Source of the DNA: CAYHZG01 sp964361105
GTDB taxonomy: Bacteria; Patescibacteriota; Minisyncoccia; 2-02-FULL-40-12
Assembly (NCBI GenBank): GCA_964361105.1
Contig: CAYHZG010000034.1
Span: 1 to 5,317 of the forward strand
DNA: 5,317 nt
Direction of reading: 5' to 3'
Shown here piece after piece: positions 1 through 5,317 of the stretch. Numbering within the stretch: position 1 is the first letter of the stretch; every line of letters begins with the position of its first letter. A program made the position numbers and the translations under genes. The notes under the pieces were generated by a model. That model was given only the letters and a program-made list of their open reading frames with translations. It made no database searches and had not been told where the DNA came from.

Positions 1-70
1 CCCATAGCTCAATTGGTAGAGCAATTCCCTTTTAAGGAAGAGGTTCCTGGTTCGACTCCAGGTGGGCGGA
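1..70 (+). tRNA. tRNA-Lys (anticodon UUU), 5' end missing by 3 bases
   Basis: The cloverleaf reads directly. The D stem is GCTC 7-10 with GAGC 19-22 around a loop holding GG at 15-16. The anticodon stem is 24-28 with 36-40, and the 7-base loop CTTTTAA (29-35) puts TTT at 31-33, so it reads lysine AAA/AAG codons. The variable region is 5 bases (41-45). The T stem is CCTGG 46-50 with CCAGG 58-62 around TTCGACT. The acceptor 3' strand is 63-69 with discriminator A70, as expected for lysine tRNA. Only acceptor positions 4-7 (CCCA, 1-4) lie inside the window, so 3 bases are upstream. No CCA is encoded (TTG follows), so the tail must be added by a CCA-adding enzyme. The anticodon stem has an A24/G40 mismatch at its outer end. 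Confidence 0.95.
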
Positions 71-78
71 TTGAAGTT

Positions 79-107
79 AAGGCCTGTTAATTATCGGTCT
101 TTTTTTT
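79..107 (+). terminator. Probable Rho-independent terminator after tRNA-Lys
   Basis: AAGGCC (79-84) can pair with GGTCTT (96-101), six pairs including one G-U, around an 11-base loop. The stem runs straight into a T tract (T100-T107). This suits termination of the tRNA transcript before ddl. The stem is short and the loop large, so it may be weak or act only as a 3' processing boundary. Confidence 0.5.
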
Positions 108-120
108 GTGTATGAATTTT

Positions 121-127
121 GGTAGGG
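121..127 (+). promoter_or_regulatory. Ribosome binding site of ddl
   Basis: GGTAGGG lies upstream of the ddl ATG. Its AGGG core (124-127) leaves a 7-base spacer to the start codon at 135. It is the clearest Shine-Dalgarno-like site in the window and supports 135 as the start. Confidence 0.6.
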
Positions 128-134
128 TAGATAA

Positions 135-1130
135 ATGACTAGAATCAAAGTCGGAGTGATTATGGGTGGGCCGTCAAGCGAACATGAAGTTTCTTTGGCC
201 AGTGGCGAGAGTATTCTTAAAAATTTGGATAGTCGGCTTTTCGAGCCGGTAAAAATAAAAATTTTAAGAGATGGAAAAGTTTGGGTGAAAGGTCGGTATG
301 CTAAACTGGAAAAAGCAGTTAAAAATATTGATATTTGTTTTCTCGCCACTCATGGTGAATTTGGCGAAGACGGCCGACTGCAAGCAATTTTAGAGTCATA
401 TGACGTTCCTTATACTGGTTCAGGCGTCTTGGCTTCAGCCCTGGCAATGAACAAAGCTAAAAGCCGTCAGCTTTTTTCAGTCAATGGTCTTAAGACGCCG
501 AAAACATTACTAGTCAGAGAGAGTGAGAATTTCCAGTCGCAGTTAAAATTTTTCATCAATAAACTGATTAAGCTTCCGGTGGTGGTCAAACCCTGTTCCC
601 GCGGCTCTTCGGTCGGCGTTTCAATAATTAAGAATAAACGTCTTTTGAAAAAAGCGATTCAAAATGCTTTCAAGTATGATCCCGAAGTTTTAATTGAGGA
701 GTATATTGATGGCCGGGAATTCACCTGCGGAGTTATTGAAAAAAAAGTTAACGGCTCTTCACAGGTTATGGCTTTGCCGGTGACTGAAATAATCCCTAAT
801 TCCGAATATAATTTCTTTAACTATGAAGCCAAGTATAAGTCGGGGGCAAGCCAAGAAATAGTTCCGGCTCAAATAAGCGAAGTGTTTTCTCGTGAAATCC
901 AAAGAGCGGCCGTTAAAGCCCACCAGGTCCTTGATTGTAAAGATTACTCACGGTCAGATTTTCTGATTAAAAAGGGCAAGGTTTATATTTTGGAATTAAA
1001 TACTCTGCCCGGGTTGACCGAGAATTCGTTGATTCCGAAAGCGCTTAAAGCCGCTAGCTGGAGCATGAAGAGATTTTTAAGCAATCTCTGTTTTAGGAAT
1101 TTGTCGCAGGAAAATCTTCAGAAAACTTAG
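135..1130 (+). CDS. ddl: D-alanine--D-alanine ligase
   Basis: This cytoplasmic ATP-grasp enzyme joins two D-alanines, using ATP, to make the dipeptide that MurF adds to the peptidoglycan precursor. At 331 residues it is close to the usual Ddl length. The N-terminal domain opens with MGGPSSEHEVS (10-20), where Glu18 matches the glutamate that holds the first D-Ala. Other recognisable positions are Lys107 (SALAMNK) and Lys152 with Ser158/Ser159 (VKPCSRGSSVG) for ATP and loop contacts, the IEEYIDGREFT stretch near 187-197, Arg273/Asp275, and Glu287 and Asn289 in LELNTLPGLT for magnesium. Ser298 follows. Tyr234 in NYEAKY corresponds to E. coli DdlB Tyr216, the residue typical of D-Ala-D-Ala rather than D-Ala-D-lactate ligases, so ordinary dipeptide synthesis is expected. 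The start has a good ribosome binding site. The gene leads the cell-wall cluster, and aspS starts 2 bases after its stop. The last ~15 residues look unconserved. Confidence 0.96.
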   Translation: MTRIKVGVIMGGPSSEHEVSLASGESILKNLDSRLFEPVKIKILRDGKVWVKGRYAKLEKAVKNIDICFLATHGEFGEDGRLQAILESYDVPYTGSGVLASALAMNKAKSRQLFSVNGLKTPKTLLVRESENFQSQLKFFINKLIKLPVVVKPCSRGSSVGVSIIKNKRLLKKAIQNAFKYDPEVLIEEYIDGREFTCGVIEKKVNGSSQVMALPVTEIIPNSEYNFFNYEAKYKSGASQEIVPAQISEVFSREIQRAAVKAHQVLDCKDYSRSDFLIKKGKVYILELNTLPGLTENSLIPKALKAASWSMKRFLSNLCFRNLSQENLQKT

Positions 1131-1132
1131 TT

Positions 1133-2467
1133 ATGAAGGATGTCTGGATAAAAGATATTAAAGACAAAGTAGGGGAGACGGTTGAGCTCTTTGGTTGGGT
1201 TAATGTTAGACGCGATCACGGAAAAATAATTTTTATTGATTTACGCGACCGCTCCGGTATCGCCCAACTGGTTTTTACGCCTCAAAACGAAGAACTTTAT
1301 AAAATTGCCGAGACCTTGAGGCCGGAGTGGGTCATTTCAGTTAAAGGAGAAGTGGCTAAGCGGCCCAAAGGAATGGAGAATCCAGAAATTGAAACCGGGA
1401 AAGTTGAAGTGAAAGTCAGTGAATTAAAAATTTTATCAGAAGCCAAACAACCAATTCCTATCCAGGTAGCCGAGAAAACAGAAAGCGAACCAGACCTTGA
1501 TACAAGAATGGATTGGCGGTGGCTTGATTTGAGAAAATCTGAAAAGCAATTAATTTTTAAAGTTTGGACCGTAATGGAGCAAGCTTTTAGAGATTTTTTG
1601 ATTCAAAATAATTTCATTGAAATTCACTCTCCAAAACTAATGAGCTCGCCAAGTGAATCAGGTGCGGAGTTATTTGAAGTAAAGTATTTTAAAAAGAAGG
1701 CCTATCTGGCTCAGTCACCGCAATTCTATAAACAAATGGCTATGGCCGCCGGATTTGAGAGAGTTTTTGAGATAGGGCCGGTATTCAGAGCAAATCCTTC
1801 TTTCACTTCAAGACACGACACTGAATTTACAAGTTATGATTTAGAAATGTCTTTTATTGATTCTCATCAAGATATAATTAATTTAGAGCAACAGTTAATT
1901 GTTTCTATGCTTAGTTCAGTAAAAGAAAAATTTGGAAATGAAATCAATAAATATTATGATAGAAACCTGATTATTCCGGAGATTCCTTTTCCTCAAGTAA
2001 CTTTGGAAGAAGTAAAAGAACTTTTAAGCGGATTTAAAATTTCAGGCATTGAAGAAGGTGATTTAAATCCCGAAGAAGAAAGAAAACTTTGTGAAGTTAT
2101 AAAAGAAAAGTTTAATCATGAGTTTGTTTTTGTTACTGATTATCCTAAAGAAAAACGAGCCTTTTACCATATGAGATATAAAGAAAAACCGAATATTACA
2201 AAAGGATTCGATCTTTTATGGAGTGGATTAGAAGTAACTACTGGGGCTCAAAGAGAACATCATTATGATATTTTGGTCAGACAAGCTAAAGAGAGAGGTT
2301 TAAAGTTAAAACTTATACAATATTATTTAGATTTCTTTAAATATGGATGTCCGCCGCATGGAGGTTTTGGTTTTGGTCCTTCTAGATTTTTAATGAAAAT
2401 TCTTAATGTTCCAAATGTTAGGGAAGTTACTTATTTATATAGAGGGGTAAAAAGGACAAGTCCTTAG
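1133..2467 (+). CDS. aspS: Aspartyl-tRNA synthetase, type 2 (archaeal/eukaryotic-like), probably non-discriminating: aspartate--tRNA(Asp/Asn) ligase
   Basis: This class II synthetase charges tRNA with aspartate. At 444 residues it is far shorter than standard bacterial AspRS (~590) because it lacks the GAD insertion, matching the archaeal/eukaryotic type. Residues 1-105 form the anticodon-binding OB fold (GWVNVRRDHGK, IDLRDRSG). The catalytic core follows: FIEIHSPKL (161-169), the aspartate-site QSPQFYKQM (194-202), motif 2 with FRA at 218-220 and SRHDTEF, GAQREHHYDIL (371-381), and motif 3 GGFGFGPSR ending at Arg418. The OB domain looks bacterial while the core looks archaeal. His29 and Gly80 match the residues found in non-discriminating bacterial AspRS, which implies mischarging of tRNA(Asn) followed by GatCAB amidation. 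That rests on alignment by eye. The start is 2 bases after ddl with no good Shine-Dalgarno motif, so translational coupling is likely. GC falls from about 40% to 30% in the 3' half. Confidence 0.95.
   Translation: MKDVWIKDIKDKVGETVELFGWVNVRRDHGKIIFIDLRDRSGIAQLVFTPQNEELYKIAETLRPEWVISVKGEVAKRPKGMENPEIETGKVEVKVSELKILSEAKQPIPIQVAEKTESEPDLDTRMDWRWLDLRKSEKQLIFKVWTVMEQAFRDFLIQNNFIEIHSPKLMSSPSESGAELFEVKYFKKKAYLAQSPQFYKQMAMAAGFERVFEIGPVFRANPSFTSRHDTEFTSYDLEMSFIDSHQDIINLEQQLIVSMLSSVKEKFGNEINKYYDRNLIIPEIPFPQVTLEEVKELLSGFKISGIEEGDLNPEEERKLCEVIKEKFNHEFVFVTDYPKEKRAFYHMRYKEKPNITKGFDLLWSGLEVTTGAQREHHYDILVRQAKERGLKLKLIQYYLDFFKYGCPPHGGFGFGPSRFLMKILNVPNVREVTYLYRGVKRTSP
2452..2465 (+). other. Small hairpin over the aspS stop and the possible ribosome binding site of the next gene
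   Basis: AAGGAC (2452-2457) and GTCCTT (2460-2465) form a perfect inverted repeat separated by AA. A realistic fold is five pairs closing a CAAG tetraloop. It contains the only AAGGA upstream of the ATG at 2473 (16 bases between them, which is long for a Shine-Dalgarno site), and its right arm enters the aspS TAG (2465-2467). No T tract follows, so it does not look like a terminator. A role in coupling translation of the two genes is possible but speculative. Confidence 0.35.
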
Positions 2468-2472
2468 AAATT

Positions 2473-3420
2473 ATGACTGCTAAATTTCTGATTGTTTCAG
2501 TTCTTGATTTGCTTTTGGGCATAAATTTTTTAAGCCCGGTTATTTTGCTTCAAAATTCTTTGGAAAATCGGGAAGTCGTTTATTTAAACCCGAAGACCCA
2601 AAACATTCCTTTTCTTTTGCCGACTACTGAAACAAATTACTTCCCAATAAGGGATTGGGAAGTTCCTGACCCAGTTTTAGACGCTCGTTCGGCATTACTG
2701 TATGATGCCGCCTCGGAAAAAGTTTTATTCGGCGCGGACACTAATGCCAAATTGCCGATCGCTTCATTGACCAAACTAATGACCGCTGTCGTGGTGATTG
2801 AAAATATGAATTTAGATGATGTAATTGAAATTAAAAAATCAGCTATTGAAAAATCTAAAAATCAAGGCGGCGGTAATGACTTATACGAAAGGGAAAAAAT
2901 AAAAGCCGTCGATTTAGTGAAACTAATGCTAATAGAGTCGTCTAATGTCGCTACCTATGCTTTAGCCGAGCATTTAGAAGAATATGCATTTAATCTGACT
3001 GAAAAGATGAATGAAAAAGCCAAGGCATTAGAAATGAATGATACTTTTTTTACTGAGGCGGCCGGCTTAGACGATAAAAATAGTTTTTCCACAAGTCAGG
3101 ACTTGATAAAACTGATAAAATATTCTTTTAGATATAGCAGCTTATACGATATTTTAAAAACCCAGAGAGCAGAAGTGGCTTCAATTGATGGAATACTGAA
3201 GCATCAGATTTTAAATACCAATCAGCTTTTAGGCAGACTATTTAACATTATCGGCGGGAAGACCGGTTTTACTGAGCTGGCTGGCGGTTCAATGATTTTA
3301 GTGACCGAAGCGCCAAATTCAAAGAGTCGCTTAATCGCCGTGGTTCTTGGCTCAAATGACCGGTTTAATGATACGGAAAAATTAATTAAGTGGGCAAACA
3401 AAGCTTATATATGGAAATAA
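2473..3420 (+). CDS. Serine-type D-Ala-D-Ala carboxypeptidase (peptidase family S11, DacA-like)
   Basis: This penicillin-binding-protein family enzyme removes the terminal D-Ala from peptidoglycan stem peptides outside the membrane, limiting cross-linking. All three active-site motifs are present: SxxK at Ser98-Lys101 (IASLTKLMTA), SxN at Ser156-Asn158 (ESSNVA) and KTG at 263-265 (GGKTGFTE). The N terminus has a hydrophobic stretch (about 5-27, broken by Asp12) with no obvious signal peptidase site, so it probably stays as a membrane anchor. A linker to about residue 65 follows, then the catalytic domain to the end. At 315 residues it lacks the C-terminal beta domain and amphipathic tail of E. 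coli PBP5, so N-terminal anchoring makes sense. It begins 5 bases after aspS and overlaps mraY by 10 bases. Beta-lactams should acylate Ser98 if the family rule holds. The exact dac paralogue cannot be named. Confidence 0.93.
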   Translation: MTAKFLIVSVLDLLLGINFLSPVILLQNSLENREVVYLNPKTQNIPFLLPTTETNYFPIRDWEVPDPVLDARSALLYDAASEKVLFGADTNAKLPIASLTKLMTAVVVIENMNLDDVIEIKKSAIEKSKNQGGGNDLYEREKIKAVDLVKLMLIESSNVATYALAEHLEEYAFNLTEKMNEKAKALEMNDTFFTEAAGLDDKNSFSTSQDLIKLIKYSFRYSSLYDILKTQRAEVASIDGILKHQILNTNQLLGRLFNIIGGKTGFTELAGGSMILVTEAPNSKSRLIAVVLGSNDRFNDTEKLIKWANKAYIWK

Positions 3421-4493
3421 ATGTTGGTGTCTTTACAGTAGTTAATGTGTTGCGCATTTTTATCGTTGCCACGATAAGCTTTTTTATTGCTCTTTTAATC
3501 ACGCCGCTTTGGATGAAGGTTATTCATAAATACAATTTTGCCAAAAAACAGATAACCAGGGAGGACGTGGCGCCGATTTTTTCGGAACTTCACAAAAAAA
3601 AGCAGGGGACGCCGACTACTGGCGGAGTGGTAATCTGGGGGACGGTTCTGATTGTAATTTTTGTTTTTTGGCTGTTATCCCAGTTTCCGCCTTTAGATTT
3701 TTTAGCCAAGCTTAACTTTTTATCAAGGGCCCAGACGCTTTTGCCGCTTGGCGCATTCATCGTCAGCGCCGCCCTGGGATTGTTTGATGATTTATGGATT
3801 ATTAGAGGCAAGGGAGAAAAGGGAAGAGGGTTAAGAATGAGAGACAGAATTTTTATGTACATTCTTATTGGTTTGGGCGGCGCTTGGTGGTTTTACTATA
3901 AACTTGGCTGGGATTTTACAAATATACCTTTTCTTGGCGACGTAACTATCGGGCCTTGGTATATTTTATTTTTTACTTTTGTGATTTTGGCCAGCGCTTT
4001 TTCAGCCAATGAAACAGACGGTTTAGACGGGCTTTTAGGCGGGGTGGCTTTAACGATTTTTGCCGCCTTAGGAGTGATTGCTTTTGTCCAGGAAAGAATG
4101 GATTTAGTGGTTTTTATTGCTGCTATAATCGGATCTTTAGTGGCTTTTTTGTGGTATAATATTTATCCGGCAAAGTTTTTTATGGGCGATACCGGGGCAA
4201 TGGCCTTAGGAGTTTTAATCGGCGTTATTGCCATGTTTTTAAATGTCCCACTTCTTTTGCCGATTATCGGGATAATTTTTGTGATTGAGTCCGGTTCGGT
4301 TCTTTTACAGCTTTGGTCTAAAAAATTCAGAGGTAGGAAAATTTTTCTTTCCACTCCGATTCACCATCATTTTGAGGCCCTGGGCTGGCCGGAAATGCAG
4401 GTGACGATGCGATTTTGGGTTATTAGTGCCGTTGGAGCAATTCTCGGTTTAATAATATTTTTGGTTGATAGTAAGATACCCCATTTATTTTAG
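3411..4493 (+). CDS. mraY: Phospho-N-acetylmuramoyl-pentapeptide-transferase (lipid I synthase)
   Basis: This integral membrane enzyme transfers phospho-MurNAc-pentapeptide from its UDP carrier to undecaprenyl phosphate, giving lipid I. From the ATG at 3411 it is 360 residues, the usual MraY length. Family motifs, numbered from this start, are GTPTTGG (66-72), the Asp126-Asp127 pair in GLFDDLW, NETDGLDGL with Asp203 and Asp206, FFMGDTGAMALG with Asp260, and the triple histidine His318-320 in TPIHHHFEALGWPE. About ten hydrophobic segments are visible, starting with FIVATISFFIALLITPLW. The canonical NLTDG here reads NETDG, and GTPTMGG reads GTPTTGG; catalytic acids are kept. An in-frame GTG at 3390 would add 7 residues, but the ATG gives a typical length and a 10-base overlap with the carboxypeptidase gene. 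Neither start has a convincing Shine-Dalgarno motif, so expression probably depends on coupling. Confidence 0.95.
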   Translation: MEINVGVFTVVNVLRIFIVATISFFIALLITPLWMKVIHKYNFAKKQITREDVAPIFSELHKKKQGTPTTGGVVIWGTVLIVIFVFWLLSQFPPLDFLAKLNFLSRAQTLLPLGAFIVSAALGLFDDLWIIRGKGEKGRGLRMRDRIFMYILIGLGGAWWFYYKLGWDFTNIPFLGDVTIGPWYILFFTFVILASAFSANETDGLDGLLGGVALTIFAALGVIAFVQERMDLVVFIAAIIGSLVAFLWYNIYPAKFFMGDTGAMALGVLIGVIAMFLNVPLLLPIIGIIFVIESGSVLLQLWSKKFRGRKIFLSTPIHHHFEALGWPEMQVTMRFWVISAVGAILGLIIFLVDSKIPHLF

Positions 4494-4500
4494 GTATGTT

Positions 4501-5317
4501 ATGAATTCGAAGTTTTTAACTTGGCTTGTCTTCGTCCTTGTTATTTTTGGTTTGGTAGCAATTTCTTCAGCCGGAGTTTATCTTTCCCAAAAGAATTTCG
4601 GAACCAATTATTACTATTTCAATCATCAACTTCTTTTCGGTTTCTTGCCTGGGATTTTTTTGTTTTTGTTGGCCTCAAAAATTAATTATAAGGTCTGGAA
4701 AAAGATTTCATTGCCCCTAATGTTTTTGTCCGTCGGTTTTTTGATTCTCGTTTTTGTCCCGGGCTTTGGAGTAAGCATCGGCGGCGCCAAAAGATGGCTG
4801 AGTTTGTTTGATTTTTTTTCATTTCAGCCGACCGAGATTTTAAAACTGACTCTGATAATTTATCTGGCCAGTTGGTTTAGTTCAAAAATGCATTTAAATA
4901 AGAGCACGGCCGGAGAGGCGATTGCTTTTCTAATCGTTATTTTTTTTATAAGTATTTTAATTGCCGCTCAACCGGATATCGGGACTCTCGGAATTATCGT
5001 GGCGGTTGCCTTGATAATGTTTTTCGCCTCCGGCGGAAAATTAAAACATTTTGCCGGCATTATTCTTTTAATCGTAGTCGCCTTTGCCTTACTGACTGTT
5101 TTTTCGCCGTATCGGTTCAACCGGCTTTTTGTTTTTCTTAACCCCGACTTTGACGTCAGGGGAGTGGGCTATCACTTAAATCAGTCCCTGATAGCGATAG
5201 GTAAAGGAGGGGTTTTGGGGTCGGGGTTTGGCCGGGGCGAACAAAAACTTGGCTTACTACCCGAACCGGTCAGTGATTCTATTTTTGCGGTGATAGGGGA
5301 AGAGCTTGGTTTTGTCG
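4501..5317 (+). CDS. ftsW: Peptidoglycan glycosyltransferase FtsW, 5' part (runs off the window)
   Basis: This SEDS-family membrane glycosyltransferase polymerises lipid II during septum formation with its partner class B PBP. The frame stays open from ATG 4501 to the last base, giving 272 residues of the usual ~370-400. Several hydrophobic helices are visible, the first at about 7-24. Family stretches are GGAKRWL (94-100) with FSFQPTEILKL close behind, AAQPDIGTLG (155-164), and the block from about 205 containing RFNRLFVFLNP, YHLNQSLIAIGKGG, GSGFGRGEQKL and LLPEPVSDSIFAVIGEELG. Asp259 in this last stretch matches the catalytic aspartate of FtsW/RodA. The LPEP..D.IFA.IGEELG form and the neighbouring mraY favour FtsW over RodA. 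The usual HTDFIF reads VSDSIF here. The start is 7 bases after mraY, and an AGG overlapping the mraY stop (4492-4494) may serve as ribosome binding site. Confidence 0.93.
   Translation, partial: MNSKFLTWLVFVLVIFGLVAISSAGVYLSQKNFGTNYYYFNHQLLFGFLPGIFLFLLASKINYKVWKKISLPLMFLSVGFLILVFVPGFGVSIGGAKRWLSLFDFFSFQPTEILKLTLIIYLASWFSSKMHLNKSTAGEAIAFLIVIFFISILIAAQPDIGTLGIIVAVALIMFFASGGKLKHFAGIILLIVVAFALLTVFSPYRFNRLFVFLNPDFDVRGVGYHLNQSLIAIGKGGVLGSGFGRGEQKLGLLPEPVSDSIFAVIGEELGFV

Noticed and set aside
86..116. Promoter with -35 near TTAATT (87-92) and -10 TATGAA (111-116)
   Set aside because: The -35 match is poor and the -10 has only 4 of 6 consensus bases in an AT-rich spacer; not strong enough to annotate.
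77..349. Minus-strand open frame of 90 codons opposite the start of ddl
   Set aside because: It lies antisense to the conserved N-terminal Ddl motifs, has no recognisable domain, and all neighbours are on the + strand.
795..860. Ddl as a vancomycin-resistance-type D-Ala-D-Lac ligase
   Set aside because: The omega loop reads NYEAKY with Tyr234 at the discriminating position, the normal D-Ala-D-Ala form, and no vanH or vanX-like gene is adjacent.
3390..3410. GTG at 3390 as the mraY start
   Set aside because: It would add 7 polar residues not expected in MraY and lengthen the overlap with the carboxypeptidase gene to 31 bases. ATG 3411 gives the usual 360 residues.
3590..3862. Minus-strand open frame of 90 codons inside mraY
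   Set aside because: It is antisense to conserved MraY motifs (GTPTTGG, FDD) with no family resemblance; a shadow of the real gene.
4163..4354. Minus-strand open frame of 63 codons inside mraY
   Set aside because: It is opposite the FFMGDTGAMALG region; no domain and no independent support.
1..5317. CRISPR arrays, insertion sequences, direct repeats, prophage or defence genes
   Set aside because: No repeated units, transposase-like frames or terminal inverted repeats were seen; the window is almost entirely filled by recognised housekeeping genes.

Overview
The window is a compact bacterial peptidoglycan and division gene cluster, all on the + strand, preceded by the 3' part of a tRNA gene. 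The layout is tRNA-Lys(UUU) (first 3 bases cut off by the window edge), a short spacer with a terminator-like hairpin, ddl (D-Ala-D-Ala ligase), aspS (short archaeal/eukaryotic-type aspartyl-tRNA synthetase), an S11-family D-Ala-D-Ala carboxypeptidase, mraY (lipid I synthase) and the 5' part of ftsW, which runs off the right edge. No stretch over 300 bases lacks a gene. The only intergenic space above 10 bases is the 64 bases between the tRNA and ddl.

The likely source is a small-genome bacterium of the Patescibacteria/CPR type (Parcubacteria-like). The reasons are moderately low GC (hand counts of 30-40% in the parts checked), gene junctions of -10 to +7 bases, weak or absent Shine-Dalgarno motifs at internal genes, a tRNA with no encoded CCA, and a ~440-residue type-2 AspRS inside a cell-wall operon. 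This assignment is inference; no marker gene in the window fixes it.

The genes fit one pathway. Ddl makes the D-Ala-D-Ala dipeptide that ends the muropeptide stem. MraY moves the UDP-MurNAc-pentapeptide onto undecaprenyl phosphate. FtsW polymerises the finished lipid II at the septum. The carboxypeptidase trims the terminal D-Ala from the mature wall. AspS is the outsider: it charges tRNA with aspartate. Its residues at the two positions known to control anticodon discrimination (His29, Gly80) suggest it is non-discriminating and also makes Asp-tRNA(Asn) for the GatCAB amidotransferase.

I see no undescribed system here. The best leads are the non-discriminating AspRS signature with its bacterial-looking OB domain on an archaeal-type catalytic core, the drop in GC and CpG midway through aspS, a hairpin over the aspS stop and the next gene's possible ribosome binding site, and an unusual tRNA-Lys acceptor stem.
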